A stretch of 64,000 nt of DNA from Myxococcales bacterium (lineage in GTDB: Bacteria > Myxococcota_A > Polyangia > Fen-1088): assembly GCA_003142855.1 (NCBI GenBank), contig PLNW01000162.1:1-64000 (forward strand). The letters run 5' to 3'. The notes under the pieces are model-generated. The model had not been told where the DNA came from. It was given only the letters and a program-made list of their open reading frames with translations, and made no database searches. Shown here one piece after another: positions 25,301 to 34,679 of the stretch (position 1 is its first letter; each line of letters starts with the position of its first letter). The position numbers were made by a program, and so were the translations under genes.

Positions 25301-28276
25301 ATGACTAGCAGGAAGAGCTACGCTTGGCGAGGGTTCGCCGCCGCGGTCGTCGCCACGCTGGCGTGGCCCGGCTCGGCGATAGCCAGTCCCACTGCCGGCG
25401 CGATTGTCGGCCGCGTGGTTGACCAGGACACGCGCCAGCCCCTTGACGGCGTGACTGTGGTGGTTTCGGGACCGCAGGGCGACCAGGCCACCCTGACGGA
25501 CGCCAAAGGACAGTATGAGCTGCGTGGCTTGCCCATCGGCGACTACCTGGTTCGCTTCTTCCGTGGTGCTGTGGCCATCGAGCAGTCCGCCACGGTTTTG
25601 ATGGACCAGACCGTGAGGGTCAACGCCCGCCTGCCGTCGGCGCCCGAGGCGGTGCAGACCATTGCGGTCACGCAACGGGCGCCGGCCATCGACGTGGGTT
25701 CGACCCGCGTCGGTGTCACGTTGAACAGTGAGTTCGCCGCGAACGTGCCCAATGGCCTCAGCGTGAGTGACTTGCTGGAAAAGGCGCCCGGAGCTACATC
25801 GGATGCAACGGGACTGGTTCTGTCGGGCGGAACTGGGCTGGAAAACACCTACTATCTCGACGGACTCAACATCACGTCTCTGAAAAACGGGGCGCTCGGA
25901 ACCAACCTGTTCGTCCCCTTTCTTGACGAGGTCGAAATCGTCAGTGCGGGCTACGGCGCTGAATACGGTCGTGCACTGGGTGGCGTGGTCAACATGGCCA
26001 CCAAGTCAGGCAGCAACGAGTGGCATGCCAGCGCCTTTTCTTATCTGTCACCGGGGGCGTTTTCGGGCGGCCAGCAACGCATCGCCAGCCGCGGTTCCTC
26101 GCTGACCGGCGTGACCGAGCCCGACTACACCACCACCCTCGGCGCCGAGGTGGGGGGACCGATCATCAAGAACAAGCTGTTTTTCTGGGTGGGTTACGCC
26201 CCCGAGATTATCCACAACCACCTGGTTCAGTATGCTGACAGATTCGTCGAGCACGTCGATCCAAGCACAGGTCAGCTTGACGGGAACCAGGCCAACAATC
26301 CCGACGGCACCCCGACAACTGTTCCTCTGTATCGCAACAGCTACGCGGGCCAGACCACCAACCAACACTACGCCGGCAAACTCACCTGGAAACTGACGCC
26401 CGAGCAGACACTCAGTCTCAGCCTGTACGGGATCTACTCGCAAAAGCAGTACATGCCGGGAGCCAACATGGATTATGTGGCTAACATGTCCAACGAGAAG
26501 ACGCGCACCAATGACATAACCGCGCGCTGGACCGCGGCCTTCTTCGACCGGCGTTGGCGCTTGGACGCGACTTTGGGCATGCACATTGAACAATTCAGCA
26601 ATCGCCCGGTTTTCCCCGCGGCGGCGCAAGTGAACTATGTCGAATGGGACACGACTGCGGCCTCGCTGGCACAGTTCAACCCCAGCGTCGCGGGCCAGTG
26701 TGCGGCAAATCTTGCTACCGGTTTCAATCCTTGTGCGGTGTATGGCTACCAATCGGGCGGGTACGGCGAGATGGAGGACATCAATGCCTTCCGCCTGGCG
26801 GGACAGCTCAAGAGCACCAACATTTTTCACGCCGCCGGGCTGCACGAGCTCAAGTACGGCTTCGACGGCGAGCTTGTCCAATATGGAGACAAGATCTGGT
26901 ATTCTGGGCTGGACGGCGCTCGCGCGCTGGTGTTCACGACTGGGGGCGATAACACCTACTATTCTCTGTTTCGGCTGCCCCCAGGGGTGCAGGCTTCGCA
27001 GTTGAACTCATTGTCCGATTTGTTGGAAGCGCCCTACTACCAGGACGCGATTCAGGCGACGACTCGGCAGTACAATACCGGTCTTTTTCTACAGGAGAGC
27101 TACTCGCCGCTCTCCCATTTGACCGTCAACCTGGGCGTGCGCTGGGAAATGCAACGCATGCAGGACTACCTGGGCAACACAGTGCTGTCGATCAACGACA
27201 ACATCGCACCTCGGGTGGGCGTGATCTTTGATCCCAGCAAGGAAGGCCGGGCCAAGATCTTTGCCCACTACGGCCGCTACTACGAATCCATCCCGATGAA
27301 CCTGGCCGCCCGCGGGTTCGCGGGCGTGGGTGGCTTGTCGAGTGTCGGGTCCTCGTTCAGCAGCGCCAGTCCGATCATCACAAGCAGCCCGATGCTAGCC
27401 GTGCAGCCAGGACTCAAGGGCAGCTACAACGACGAGGTTGTGCTGGGCGGACAGTACGAAGTGCTGCGCGATCTTGTGATCGGCACCACACTCATCTACC
27501 GCTGGCTCGGTCGTGCCATCGAGGATACATACGATCAGGCCCATCCCGATGACGGTCCTACCATCGTGGTCAACCCTGCGGGCGCCACGCGTACCTACCA
27601 GGCGGTGCAGTTCACCGCGAACAAGCGCTTCGCGCGCCGTTGGTTTCTTGCCAGCTCGTACACCCTGTCGCGGCTGCGCGGCAACTACGTGGGCCTATAC
27701 GATGCGGACAATGACCAGCGCAATCCCAACCAGAGCACACAATACGACGCGCCCGGGATCATGGTGAACCGCAACGGGCCCCTGCCCAACGATCGCCCGC
27801 ACCTCATCCGTCTCGATGGCTACTACACCCAGCCGTTTGCTCATTCGAGTCTTACCGCGGGTTTGGGTTTTGTCGGCCGTTCGGGGCAGCCACTCAACGC
27901 TTTGGGCGGCTTCCAGAGCACTACAGACAACGACTCATACATCCTCCCGCGCGGATCCATGGGCCGAACGCCCTTTGTCACGCGTTTTGACCTGCACCTC
28001 GCCTACCGGCGCAGCGTGCTTGGCCAGCTGTCCGCCGAGGTTTTCGTCGACATCTTCAACTTGTTCGACCAGCGTACGGTATTGACCCAGGATCAAATGT
28101 ACACGGCGGACGTTGTCACGCCGCTATCCGGTGGAAGCAGGGCGGACCTCAAGAATCTCACGACGGCAGACGCGAATGGCAGTCTCGCGCCTGTCACCAA
28201 GAACCCCAATTTCCTCTTGCCGACTTCCTACCAGGCTCCCATCTCGGGCCGCTTGGGCGTGCGGGTGTTTTTTTAG
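25301..28276 (+). CDS. TonB-dependent receptor with N-terminal CarboxypepD_reg-like domain
   Basis: The 991-residue outer-membrane protein has a signal peptide (ends near SAIAS). Residues 33-115 form a carboxypeptidase-regulatory-like beta domain (GAIVGRVVDQDTRQPLDGV, GQYELRGLPIGDY). The plug domain has YYLDGLNITS and VEIVSAGYGAEYGRALGGVV. The remaining 700 residues are barrel strands and end in LGVRVFF, with the terminal Phe recognised by the BAM machinery. It is Oar-like in layout. Substrate unknown; a neighbouring GH43 lipoprotein suggests oligosaccharides. No SusD partner is seen. Confidence 0.92.
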   Translation: MTSRKSYAWRGFAAAVVATLAWPGSAIASPTAGAIVGRVVDQDTRQPLDGVTVVVSGPQGDQATLTDAKGQYELRGLPIGDYLVRFFRGAVAIEQSATVLMDQTVRVNARLPSAPEAVQTIAVTQRAPAIDVGSTRVGVTLNSEFAANVPNGLSVSDLLEKAPGATSDATGLVLSGGTGLENTYYLDGLNITSLKNGALGTNLFVPFLDEVEIVSAGYGAEYGRALGGVVNMATKSGSNEWHASAFSYLSPGAFSGGQQRIASRGSSLTGVTEPDYTTTLGAEVGGPIIKNKLFFWVGYAPEIIHNHLVQYADRFVEHVDPSTGQLDGNQANNPDGTPTTVPLYRNSYAGQTTNQHYAGKLTWKLTPEQTLSLSLYGIYSQKQYMPGANMDYVANMSNEKTRTNDITARWTAAFFDRRWRLDATLGMHIEQFSNRPVFPAAAQVNYVEWDTTAASLAQFNPSVAGQCAANLATGFNPCAVYGYQSGGYGEMEDINAFRLAGQLKSTNIFHAAGLHELKYGFDGELVQYGDKIWYSGLDGARALVFTTGGDNTYYSLFRLPPGVQASQLNSLSDLLEAPYYQDAIQATTRQYNTGLFLQESYSPLSHLTVNLGVRWEMQRMQDYLGNTVLSINDNIAPRVGVIFDPSKEGRAKIFAHYGRYYESIPMNLAARGFAGVGGLSSVGSSFSSASPIITSSPMLAVQPGLKGSYNDEVVLGGQYEVLRDLVIGTTLIYRWLGRAIEDTYDQAHPDDGPTIVVNPAGATRTYQAVQFTANKRFARRWFLASSYTLSRLRGNYVGLYDADNDQRNPNQSTQYDAPGIMVNRNGPLPNDRPHLIRLDGYYTQPFAHSSLTAGLGFVGRSGQPLNALGGFQSTTDNDSYILPRGSMGRTPFVTRFDLHLAYRRSVLGQLSAEVFVDIFNLFDQRTVLTQDQMYTADVVTPLSGGSRADLKNLTTADANGSLAPVTKNPNFLLPTSYQAPISGRLGVRVFF

Positions 28277-28283
28277 TCCTTCT

Positions 28284-28547
28284 CTAGCTCGCTTGCAGGA
28301 TGTAGAGGGCCCCCAGCCCAATCATCAACACCCCGGCGCCCCGCCGCAGCCAGACCGCGGGCACGACTTGCCCGAGAGCGCCACCCACCAGCACGGCCAC
28401 GGCGGAAGAAGCAATCAAGGCCAGCGCTGCGCCCAGAAAGACCAGCCAGCGGGCATGGCCGCCGGCCGCCAGCGCCAGGGTGGCAAGCTGGGTCTTGTCG
28501 CCCAGCTCAGCCAGCAACACGGTTACGAACGCAGTCAGGAAAGTCAT
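28284..28547 (-). CDS. Half-size GDT1/TMEM165 (UPF0016) membrane protein
   Basis: The 87-residue protein has three hydrophobic segments and the family signature ELGDKTQ (E-x-G-D-K-T) in the first. Family members with two repeats act as Mn2+/Ca2+ exporters. Single-repeat forms usually work in pairs encoded by two genes. Only one is present here, so it must form a homodimer or use a distant partner. It converges on the TonB receptor gene with a 7-base gap. Confidence 0.85.
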   Translation of the reverse strand: MTFLTAFVTVLLAELGDKTQLATLALAAGGHARWLVFLGAALALIASSAVAVLVGGALGQVVPAVWLRRGAGVLMIGLGALYILQAS

Positions 28548-28559
28548 TGCGGATGCTTA

Positions 28560-29780
28560 TCACAGCACACGAAGGATCCAACACTTGAGATGGCCAGTCT
28601 CCGGCACGCCGGCCAGCTCCGGGTGATCGCGGCCGGCGCCGCGCCGTTCGAGGATCTGCGTCGAGCGGCCACTCTGGGCCGCGGCTGCTGACACCAGTTC
28701 GTCAAACTGCACGCGCGACACACGGCCCGAGCAGGAACAGGTCACGGCAAGACCGCCCGGCTTGGTCAGGCGCAAGCCGCGCAGAATGAGTTCCTGGTAG
28801 GAACGGAGGGCGGCATGGTCGCCGGCTTGGCGCTTGGCCAGAGCGGGCGGGTCCAGTACCACGACGTCGAAGCGCTGCTTGTCGGCTTCCAGGGTGCGCA
28901 GAAGCTCGAAGGCGTTGGCCTGGCGCACCTCAAGGTTGGGCAGGTGGTTGCGGGCCGCGTTGGCCTGGGCGCGCGCCACGGCCTGCGCGTCTTCGTCGCT
29001 GGCCAGCACCTGGCCCTTTCGTCGCGCCAGGGCCAGGGCAAAGCCGCCATGGTAGGTAAAAGCGTCCAGGCAGCGAGCCCCGGGCGGCGCCAGCGCAGCC
29101 ACCGCGGCGTGGTTGTCCGCCTGATCGAGAAAGCCGCCGGTCTTGCTGTCGGTCAGCAGGTCGGCCTGCAGCCGATTCTCGCCCAGCCGGTAGACCACCT
29201 CGGTCGCACCAGCGCCGGCTGCGATTTCGCGAACGCGCGGCAGGCCTTCGAAGTCGCGCGCCGATCCATCGTCGCGCACTACCACCACGCGCACGCCGAG
29301 GATCTGTTGCAGGAGAGCCGCCAGGGCCGGCCGGGCTGCATCCATGGCCACGGACGTCGTCTGCATGACCGCCGCATCGGCGTAGCGGTCGACGAAGAGA
29401 CCGGGCAGGCCATCGGCCTCACCGTGAACCAGGCGCAAGGCATCGCGATCGAGCGCGAGCCGCCGGCGCCAGGCCAGCGCGGCTTGCAAGCGCTCGGTCA
29501 CCAGAGCCATCAGCTCCGGCAAAGGCGCGCTCTCGCTTCGCCGTTCAAACACGCGCAGGGCGACTGGAGACAGAGCGGCCCATGTCGCGCTGGCGAGCGT
29601 CCGTCGTCGTTCGTCGAGCACAGCCACCAGAGCCGGCCCGCCTTGGCGCGCATCGGTCGCGGGCCCGGAGAGCACGTCCTGCCGAAAGACCCAGGGATGC
29701 CCCGAGACGATGCGCGCGCGGCCACGCGCGTTCACGACAACGGTGGGAATGGCTGGCTCGCGCACGCTTGGTTGACGCAT
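28560..29780 (-). CDS. RlmI-like class I rRNA (cytosine-C5) methyltransferase
   Basis: The 406-residue protein has an N-terminal PUA domain (RARIVSGHPWVFRQDVL), a central EEHEE-type domain and a C-terminal Rossmann methyltransferase. Motifs are FTYHGGFALALAR for SAM binding, VVLDPPALAKR with the catalytic DPPxFAK-type motif, and TCSCSGRVS. The order is that of RlmI, which methylates C1962 of 23S rRNA, and of related YccW proteins. Length fits. It lies 12 bases upstream of the GDT1 gene on the same strand. Confidence 0.85.
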   Translation of the reverse strand: MRQPSVREPAIPTVVVNARGRARIVSGHPWVFRQDVLSGPATDARQGGPALVAVLDERRRTLASATWAALSPVALRVFERRSESAPLPELMALVTERLQAALAWRRRLALDRDALRLVHGEADGLPGLFVDRYADAAVMQTTSVAMDAARPALAALLQQILGVRVVVVRDDGSARDFEGLPRVREIAAGAGATEVVYRLGENRLQADLLTDSKTGGFLDQADNHAAVAALAPPGARCLDAFTYHGGFALALARRKGQVLASDEDAQAVARAQANAARNHLPNLEVRQANAFELLRTLEADKQRFDVVVLDPPALAKRQAGDHAALRSYQELILRGLRLTKPGGLAVTCSCSGRVSRVQFDELVSAAAAQSGRSTQILERRGAGRDHPELAGVPETGHLKCWILRVL

Positions 29781-29852
29781 GAATCACTCGCCGACGGCCA
29801 AGCATACGGGGTTTTCGCTGCGGGCGCTGCTGCGTCGGCAGGCACCGTCGTC

Positions 29853-32009
29853 TCACAGACCGAGCACGCGTCCCGTCTGATAGACGGCAAAGCTGACCAG
29901 CCAAGCCAGCGCCGAGGTGTACGCGAACAGAAAGAGGGGCCAGCGCAGGCTGCCGGTTTCGCGTCGAACCGCAGCCAGTGTGCTCGTGCACTGGCAGGCA
30001 AGAGCAAAGAAGAGCAGCAGACTCAACCCGACCAGAGGAGTGTAAAGCGGCGTCCCGTCTGGGCGTTTCTCCTGCCGCAGTTTTTCGCGAAGGGTGAGGC
30101 TGGTCTGGGCGGCGTCCGGTTCAAGGCCATAGACCACACCCATAGTGGCCACGAATACTTCGCGGGCCGCGAACGCGCCCACCAGACCAATCCCGATCTT
30201 CCAGTCGAACCCCAACGGCGCGATCGCCGGCTCCATGAGTTTGCCTATCCGGCCGGCGTAACTCTGCTGCATGCGCTCGGCTTCCGCGGCTCGTTCCAGC
30301 TGCGGCCGCGCTGTCACCTCGACTTGCGCGATGGTCGCCTTCCAATCGCGCGACGGTCGCGCCGGTTCGCGCGGAAAATCCAGCAATCCCCACAGCAGCA
30401 CCGAACAGATGACGATCAGCGTTCCCGCATCCGTGACAAAGCGTCGCGATCGGTCCCACACCATGCCCAGCACGTCGCGCAGCCGCGGCCTGCGGTAGGG
30501 CGGCAGCTCCAGCACCAGGGGGAGCCGACGCGAGCGCAAGGGCGGCAGAGCGCGCGACAGGATGAGCGCGGCCAAGAGCGCGGTCGCCATGCCAAAGGCG
30601 TACATGAAGACCACCAGGAGGCCCTGCGTGGGCAGCACGCCGCCCAGGCGCCGGGCGGGAAACAGCGATCCGATGATGAGGGTGTAGACCGGCAGCCGCG
30701 CCGAGCAGGTGGTGAGCGGAATCACCATCATGGCCAGCACCCGGTCCCGCCTGCGCTCAATGGTCCGCGTGGACAGGATGGCGGGCACGGCGCAGGCGAA
30801 CCCTGCCAGCAGGGGGATGAAGGCGCGGCCGTGCAGGTGCATGGCGCGCATGGGCCGGTCCATCAAGAACGCCACCCGCGCCAGATAGCCCGAGTCCTCA
30901 AGCAGGCCGAGAAAGAAGAAGAGGGCGAGGATCTGCGGCAGAAACATGGCCACAGCGCCCACGCCCGCGAGCAATCCGTCGGCCACGAAGTGCGCCAAGA
31001 TGCTTCCAGGCAGGGCATGCTTGAGTCCGTCGCCGGCCATGGCCACGAGCTTTTCAATCAGATGGATCACGGGGTTGGCGCCCGCAAACAGCCCCTCGAA
31101 CAGCGCGAACATCAGCAGCAAGAAGATCAGGAGTCCTAGCCACGGGTGGATGAGGATGCGGTCCACCCTCTCGGTCAGGCTTTGGTCCGGCTGGTGGTGT
31201 CCCAGCGGGGCCAGCGTCGCATCCATGAAGGCGTAGCGGCCCAGGATGGCCTCGTCGTCGATGTGTTTGCGCGCCTCGGAAGGAAGGTGGACCACCTGGC
31301 GCAGGGCTGCCGGGATGCCGTGAAGCTCGTCGCCGGTCTCCACGCTCATCAGCGCCCACAGCGCCATGGCATCGCAGGCTGGCCACTCGGCAGGAAGAGC
31401 GGCGCGCGTTTGGTCCAGCAGCTTGCGCAACCAAGCCGTCGGCTGCCAGTGCCAGATCTCTCGCCGGTCGGGGTTGCGCAGGCGGCGCGCGAGGGCGGCG
31501 TTGAGCTCGGCGACACCGCGGCCTTGGGCCGCCAGCACCGAGACCACTTCGCATTGCAAGCGCCGCCCCATCTCGACCGGGTCAGGCGCGGCTTGCTTGG
31601 CCTCATCGGTCATGGTCAGGGCCACCAGCACAGGCAGGCCGAACTCCTGCGCTTGCAGGACCAGGTGAGACGAACGAACGAACTGGGTGGCGTCAACGCA
31701 AATCACCACCGCGTCGGGCCGCCGTTGACCGACCAGGCCCAGCATGGCGTCAAGAGCGATCTGTTCCTCTCCCGTGCGCGCGACCAGCGAGTAGGTGCCC
31801 GGGATGTCGACCACGTCCACCGGGCCCACGCCCTCCAGGTTCGCTTCGCCCACGCGTCTCTCCACAGTGATGCCCGGGTAGTTGCCCACGCGTGCGCGGC
31901 TTCCCGTGAGCGCGTTGAACAGGGTCGTCTTGCCCGTGTTGGGGTGACCGGCCAGGGCGACTAGGGGACGGGACGATTCAGATTTTGACTGGGTGCTGCG
32001 CTCGCTCAT
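29853..32009 (-). CDS. feoB: Ferrous iron transport protein B
   Basis: The 718-residue protein has an N-terminal G-domain: G1 GHPNTGKT (21-28), G2 region NYPGITVERRVG, G3 DIPGTYSL. The usual G4 NxxD reads TMTD, an Asn-to-Thr change in the base-recognition motif. A helical domain and two Gate-type membrane segments follow (LLMFALFEGLFAG, FIPLLAGFACAVPAILSTRT, TTCSARLPVYTLIIGSL), then C-terminal helices. It moves Fe2+ across the inner membrane. Its start overlaps feoA by four bases. Confidence 0.95.
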   Translation of the reverse strand: MSERSTQSKSESSRPLVALAGHPNTGKTTLFNALTGSRARVGNYPGITVERRVGEANLEGVGPVDVVDIPGTYSLVARTGEEQIALDAMLGLVGQRRPDAVVICVDATQFVRSSHLVLQAQEFGLPVLVALTMTDEAKQAAPDPVEMGRRLQCEVVSVLAAQGRGVAELNAALARRLRNPDRREIWHWQPTAWLRKLLDQTRAALPAEWPACDAMALWALMSVETGDELHGIPAALRQVVHLPSEARKHIDDEAILGRYAFMDATLAPLGHHQPDQSLTERVDRILIHPWLGLLIFLLLMFALFEGLFAGANPVIHLIEKLVAMAGDGLKHALPGSILAHFVADGLLAGVGAVAMFLPQILALFFFLGLLEDSGYLARVAFLMDRPMRAMHLHGRAFIPLLAGFACAVPAILSTRTIERRRDRVLAMMVIPLTTCSARLPVYTLIIGSLFPARRLGGVLPTQGLLVVFMYAFGMATALLAALILSRALPPLRSRRLPLVLELPPYRRPRLRDVLGMVWDRSRRFVTDAGTLIVICSVLLWGLLDFPREPARPSRDWKATIAQVEVTARPQLERAAEAERMQQSYAGRIGKLMEPAIAPLGFDWKIGIGLVGAFAAREVFVATMGVVYGLEPDAAQTSLTLREKLRQEKRPDGTPLYTPLVGLSLLLFFALACQCTSTLAAVRRETGSLRWPLFLFAYTSALAWLVSFAVYQTGRVLGL

Positions 32010-32239
32010 ACCCGGACGCGGACATGCGCCGCTTCCTTCTTGCGAATGGAGAGCCGGCTGGAGCGCAGTTCCAACGTCAAGGGATCACCCAGGGGCGCCA
32101 CGGCGACCAGTCGAACCTTGGTCCCCGGTATCAAACCCATCTCCATGATACGTCGACGGAAGGCGCGATCACCCCCAACCGCTTCGACAACGGCAGATTT
32201 TCTTAGGGGGAGGTCAGGCAGGGACACGATGCTTTTCAC
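32006..32239 (-). CDS. feoA: Ferrous iron transport protein A
   Basis: The 77-residue SH3-like protein has the FeoA pattern (AVGGDRAFRRRIMEMGLIPGTKVRLVAVAPLGDPL ends in LELRSSRLSIRKKEA). FeoA is cytosolic and supports FeoB. The start is a GTG and overlaps feoB with ATGA. No FeoC follows feoB. Confidence 0.93.
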   Translation of the reverse strand: MKSIVSLPDLPLRKSAVVEAVGGDRAFRRRIMEMGLIPGTKVRLVAVAPLGDPLTLELRSSRLSIRKKEAAHVRVRV

Positions 32240-32244
32240 GAGCC

Positions 32245-32273
32245 AGCGGGTTACGACTCTAATTATACCCGCT
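32245..32273 (-). promoter_or_regulatory. feoAB promoter with overlapping inverted repeat
   Basis: On the minus strand a perfect -10 box TATAAT (32262-32267) lies 23 bases before the feoA GTG, giving a short leader. It sits between the arms AGCGGGT (32245-32251, plus strand) and ACCCGCT (32267-32273), a 7-15-7 inverted repeat. This is a candidate repressor site for an iron regulator. It does not match the classical Fur box. Confidence 0.45.
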
Positions 32274-32308
32274 CAGGTCCGATATTCACTCGTCTTGTGA
32301 CTGCGCGG

Positions 32309-33007
32309 CTATTTGCTGGGTTTGGCGGGCGCCGCGGGCGGCGCTTTGCTGCCGGCGGCTGCAGACTTTGGAGCGGCGGGTTTCTCAGCGGGTGCCGGCG
32401 CTGGCGGAGTGGCCGCCCGTTCAGTAAGCTCGGCGTTTATCTCGAGCTTGACCTCGTCGCTGACCACGAAGCCGCCCGAATCGAGCGCCTTGTTCCAGCT
32501 CATGCCCCAATCCTTGCGGTCAAGCTTGCCTGTCGCCATCACGCCCTTGACGGTTCGGCCATAGGGATCCTTGATGGAGGCCGACGGTCCCTCGACCATG
32601 AGCACCACCGGCTTGGTCACTCCATGCATGGCGAGATCCCCCGTGACCTTGAACTTGCCCTTGCCCGCCTTCTCGATCTTGGTCGACTTGAAGGTGAGCG
32701 CGGGGAACTTGGCTGCGTCGAAGAAGTCGGCCGATTTCAGATGGGCGTCGCGCTTGGGCTCGCGCGTGTCGATGGAAGCGGTTTCGATGCTCGCCTCCAC
32801 GGTGGACTTGGTGGCATCCTTTTCGTCCAACATCACCGTGCCCGTGACCTTCTGGAACTGACCTTTGACGGTGGTGACCATCATGTGGCGGACACTGAAT
32901 TCCACGGTCGAGTGGGCCTGGTCCACGTCCCAGGTGCTGGCTAGGGCCAGGGCCGGCGAGAGAACCAAGAAACTCACGGTGGGTGCCAACAAGCGAAGTG
33001 GTCTCAT
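32309..33007 (-). CDS. YceI-family periplasmic lipocalin-like protein
   Basis: The 232-residue protein has a signal peptide (MRPLRLLAPTVSFLVLSPAL, cleavage near LAS). The YceI barrel starts STWDVDQAHSTVEFSVRHMM and includes ASIDTREPKRDAHLKSADFF, KFKVTGDLAMHGVTKPV and DWGMSWNKALDSGGFVVSDE. Family members bind polyisoprenoids. The last 40 residues are a Pro/Ala/Lys tail (APAEKPAAPKSAAAG). ATG 33007 is preferred because AAAGGA lies upstream and the signal starts there. Confidence 0.92.
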   Translation of the reverse strand: MRPLRLLAPTVSFLVLSPALALASTWDVDQAHSTVEFSVRHMMVTTVKGQFQKVTGTVMLDEKDATKSTVEASIETASIDTREPKRDAHLKSADFFDAAKFPALTFKSTKIEKAGKGKFKVTGDLAMHGVTKPVVLMVEGPSASIKDPYGRTVKGVMATGKLDRKDWGMSWNKALDSGGFVVSDEVKLEINAELTERAATPPAPAPAEKPAAPKSAAAGSKAPPAAPAKPSK

Positions 33008-33103
33008 GTGCGTTTCCTTTGTGCGGGTGGGGCGGGGCATGTCGGGACGAGACTGTCCCGCAGATTTGATGCCGGCTGGCGCAAAACGGTGCACCTTTGA
33101 CCT

Positions 33104-34444
33104 CTACTCCGGTGATGGCATGCTAGCCGGCAAGCGGATGACAAAGGAAGTGGGCCAGCCGACCACATCCTCCACGGCAATGCGGCCGCTGTGGGCCTCG
33201 ACCACCAGACGGCAGAAGTACAGGCCCAGGCCCCAGCCGAACATGCGGTGGGTCTCGGTTTCGCCCTGCTGGAATTTGGCGAAGATCTTCTCCCGATCGG
33301 GGATCGGGATGACGTCACCAGTATTGTGGACCGACAGCACGACCTCTCCTCCACTCTCGGTCCCCACCAACAGGATGCGTCCGTCCCGGGGGGAATAGCG
33401 GAGGGCGTTGGACAGGAGGTTGTCGAGAAGCCGAGGGAATAGCCGCTGGTCAGCCGCCACGAACAGGTTGTCAGGCGCGTCCACGTCGACTGTGATCGAC
33501 TTGCTTTGGGCACGCGAGAGCACCTGCTGGCGCGCGGGATCGAGCAGCTCACGCACCGGAACGGGCACTAGGTTGAGCGTGATGCGTCCCTCCTCCAACT
33601 TGGTCGTGTCCAAGATCTGCGTGATCATGTTGGCCACGTTGGTCGACGAAGTGAGGGCATCCTCGCTGGCTTCCAACATGTCCCGCGTGGCCCGCTGGCG
33701 CTTGAGTTCCCGTGAAAGGAACTCGAGCGACAGGATGGCCGCGCTGAGAGGGCCCCGCATGTCGTGCACGATGAGCTGGACCAGGCTGTCCTTGTCGCGC
33801 TGCAAGCCCGCAAGTTGATCATATTGGGCGCGCGTGTCGGCGAGCTGATGCCGAGCCGCCTCAATGCCGGCCGTCTGGTGGACCAGCCGGCTGGTTCGTT
33901 CGAAGACGATGATGCCAACCCCGGCGGCGAGACCGAGCACGCAGCCGGCGAACAGCATGTGCCGAGGCCAAACGCTGGCCTGCTGGAGCAGGAGAGTCTC
34001 TTCGGTCATCGCGATGATGGTGGCCACAACGGCGAATCGTCTCTGCAGAGAGAGCCCGTCGAAGGCCACGATGAGGACGAATACGCCTAGGCCCAGGCCG
34101 GCCACGACCGGACCGGCTTCTCCATAGACGGCGATTGTTGCGCGCAGGACCACATAGGCTGCCGACAGGTCCAGCACGACCGGAAGTAGAGCGATCCCGT
34201 TCACCACTTTGCGGTGGCGAAGGGCGAAGAAGATCGCGGAGAAGGCCGCGTAGACGGTCAACGCCACTAGCGGGTCGCGCCAGGATAGGAGAGGGGACAG
34301 GATCCAGCAAAGCAGGCCAAGGCCCAGGAAAGCGAAGCCTGCTAGCAGTCGAACCCAGGCGCTGAGGGCGGCCAGGCGCAGCCGTTCGCTCTCCGCGGCC
34401 TGCGCGGCGATCTCAGGAGCGGGCGATGGGGCAGTCGAAGTCAT
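33104..34444 (-). CDS. Membrane-bound sensor histidine kinase
   Basis: The 446-residue protein has about five to six hydrophobic segments in the first 190 residues, with no sizeable extracytoplasmic loop. A coiled linker (AARHQLADTRAQYDQLAGLQ) follows. The H-box IVHDMRGPLSAAILS contains the phospho-accepting His. The ATPase part has the N box DNLLSNALRYSPRDG and glycine-rich FGWGLGLYFCRLVVEAHSG. No response regulator is adjacent, so it is an orphan. It is transcribed divergently from gdhA across a 235-base gap. Confidence 0.9.
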   Translation of the reverse strand: MTSTAPSPAPEIAAQAAESERLRLAALSAWVRLLAGFAFLGLGLLCWILSPLLSWRDPLVALTVYAAFSAIFFALRHRKVVNGIALLPVVLDLSAAYVVLRATIAVYGEAGPVVAGLGLGVFVLIVAFDGLSLQRRFAVVATIIAMTEETLLLQQASVWPRHMLFAGCVLGLAAGVGIIVFERTSRLVHQTAGIEAARHQLADTRAQYDQLAGLQRDKDSLVQLIVHDMRGPLSAAILSLEFLSRELKRQRATRDMLEASEDALTSSTNVANMITQILDTTKLEEGRITLNLVPVPVRELLDPARQQVLSRAQSKSITVDVDAPDNLFVAADQRLFPRLLDNLLSNALRYSPRDGRILLVGTESGGEVVLSVHNTGDVIPIPDREKIFAKFQQGETETHRMFGWGLGLYFCRLVVEAHSGRIAVEDVVGWPTSFVIRLPASMPSPE

Positions 34445-34476
34445 GGCAGGCCCACCCAATATATATAACATTGCGG

Positions 34477-34499
34477 GTCAAGGCGGCCAATGCCTTGAC
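34477..34499. promoter_or_regulatory. 8-7-8 inverted repeat between kinase and gdhA genes
   Basis: GTCAAGGC (34477-34484) and GCCTTGAC (34492-34499) are perfect complements around GGCCAAT. The palindrome lies 33 bases before the kinase start and 180 bases before gdhA, next to an AT-rich stretch (AATATATATAACA). It is a plausible dimeric regulator site. The rest of the intergenic region shows only the gdhA Shine-Dalgarno AGGAGG near 34671. Confidence 0.5.
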
Positions 34500-34679
34500 A
34501 CGCGTGGCAGGCGCGGACCAGTTTCCACCCACGCGACATCTCACGATCAGAGTGCCGCAACCACGGCGTGGAGGGTTCACAATCGTCTCAAGGAGTTACG
34601 AGGAATTGACCCCAAGCATACGGGACATTCATCTTCGATCTGCCGCTTGCGAAGAGCGGTTCGTACAACAGGAGGCAAC

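Noticed and set aside
28815..31139. Long plus-strand frame (774 codons) opposite RlmI and feoB
   Set aside because: It runs antisense through two clear genes, has no family motif and high His/Arg/Gln content, as expected for GC-rich shadow frames.
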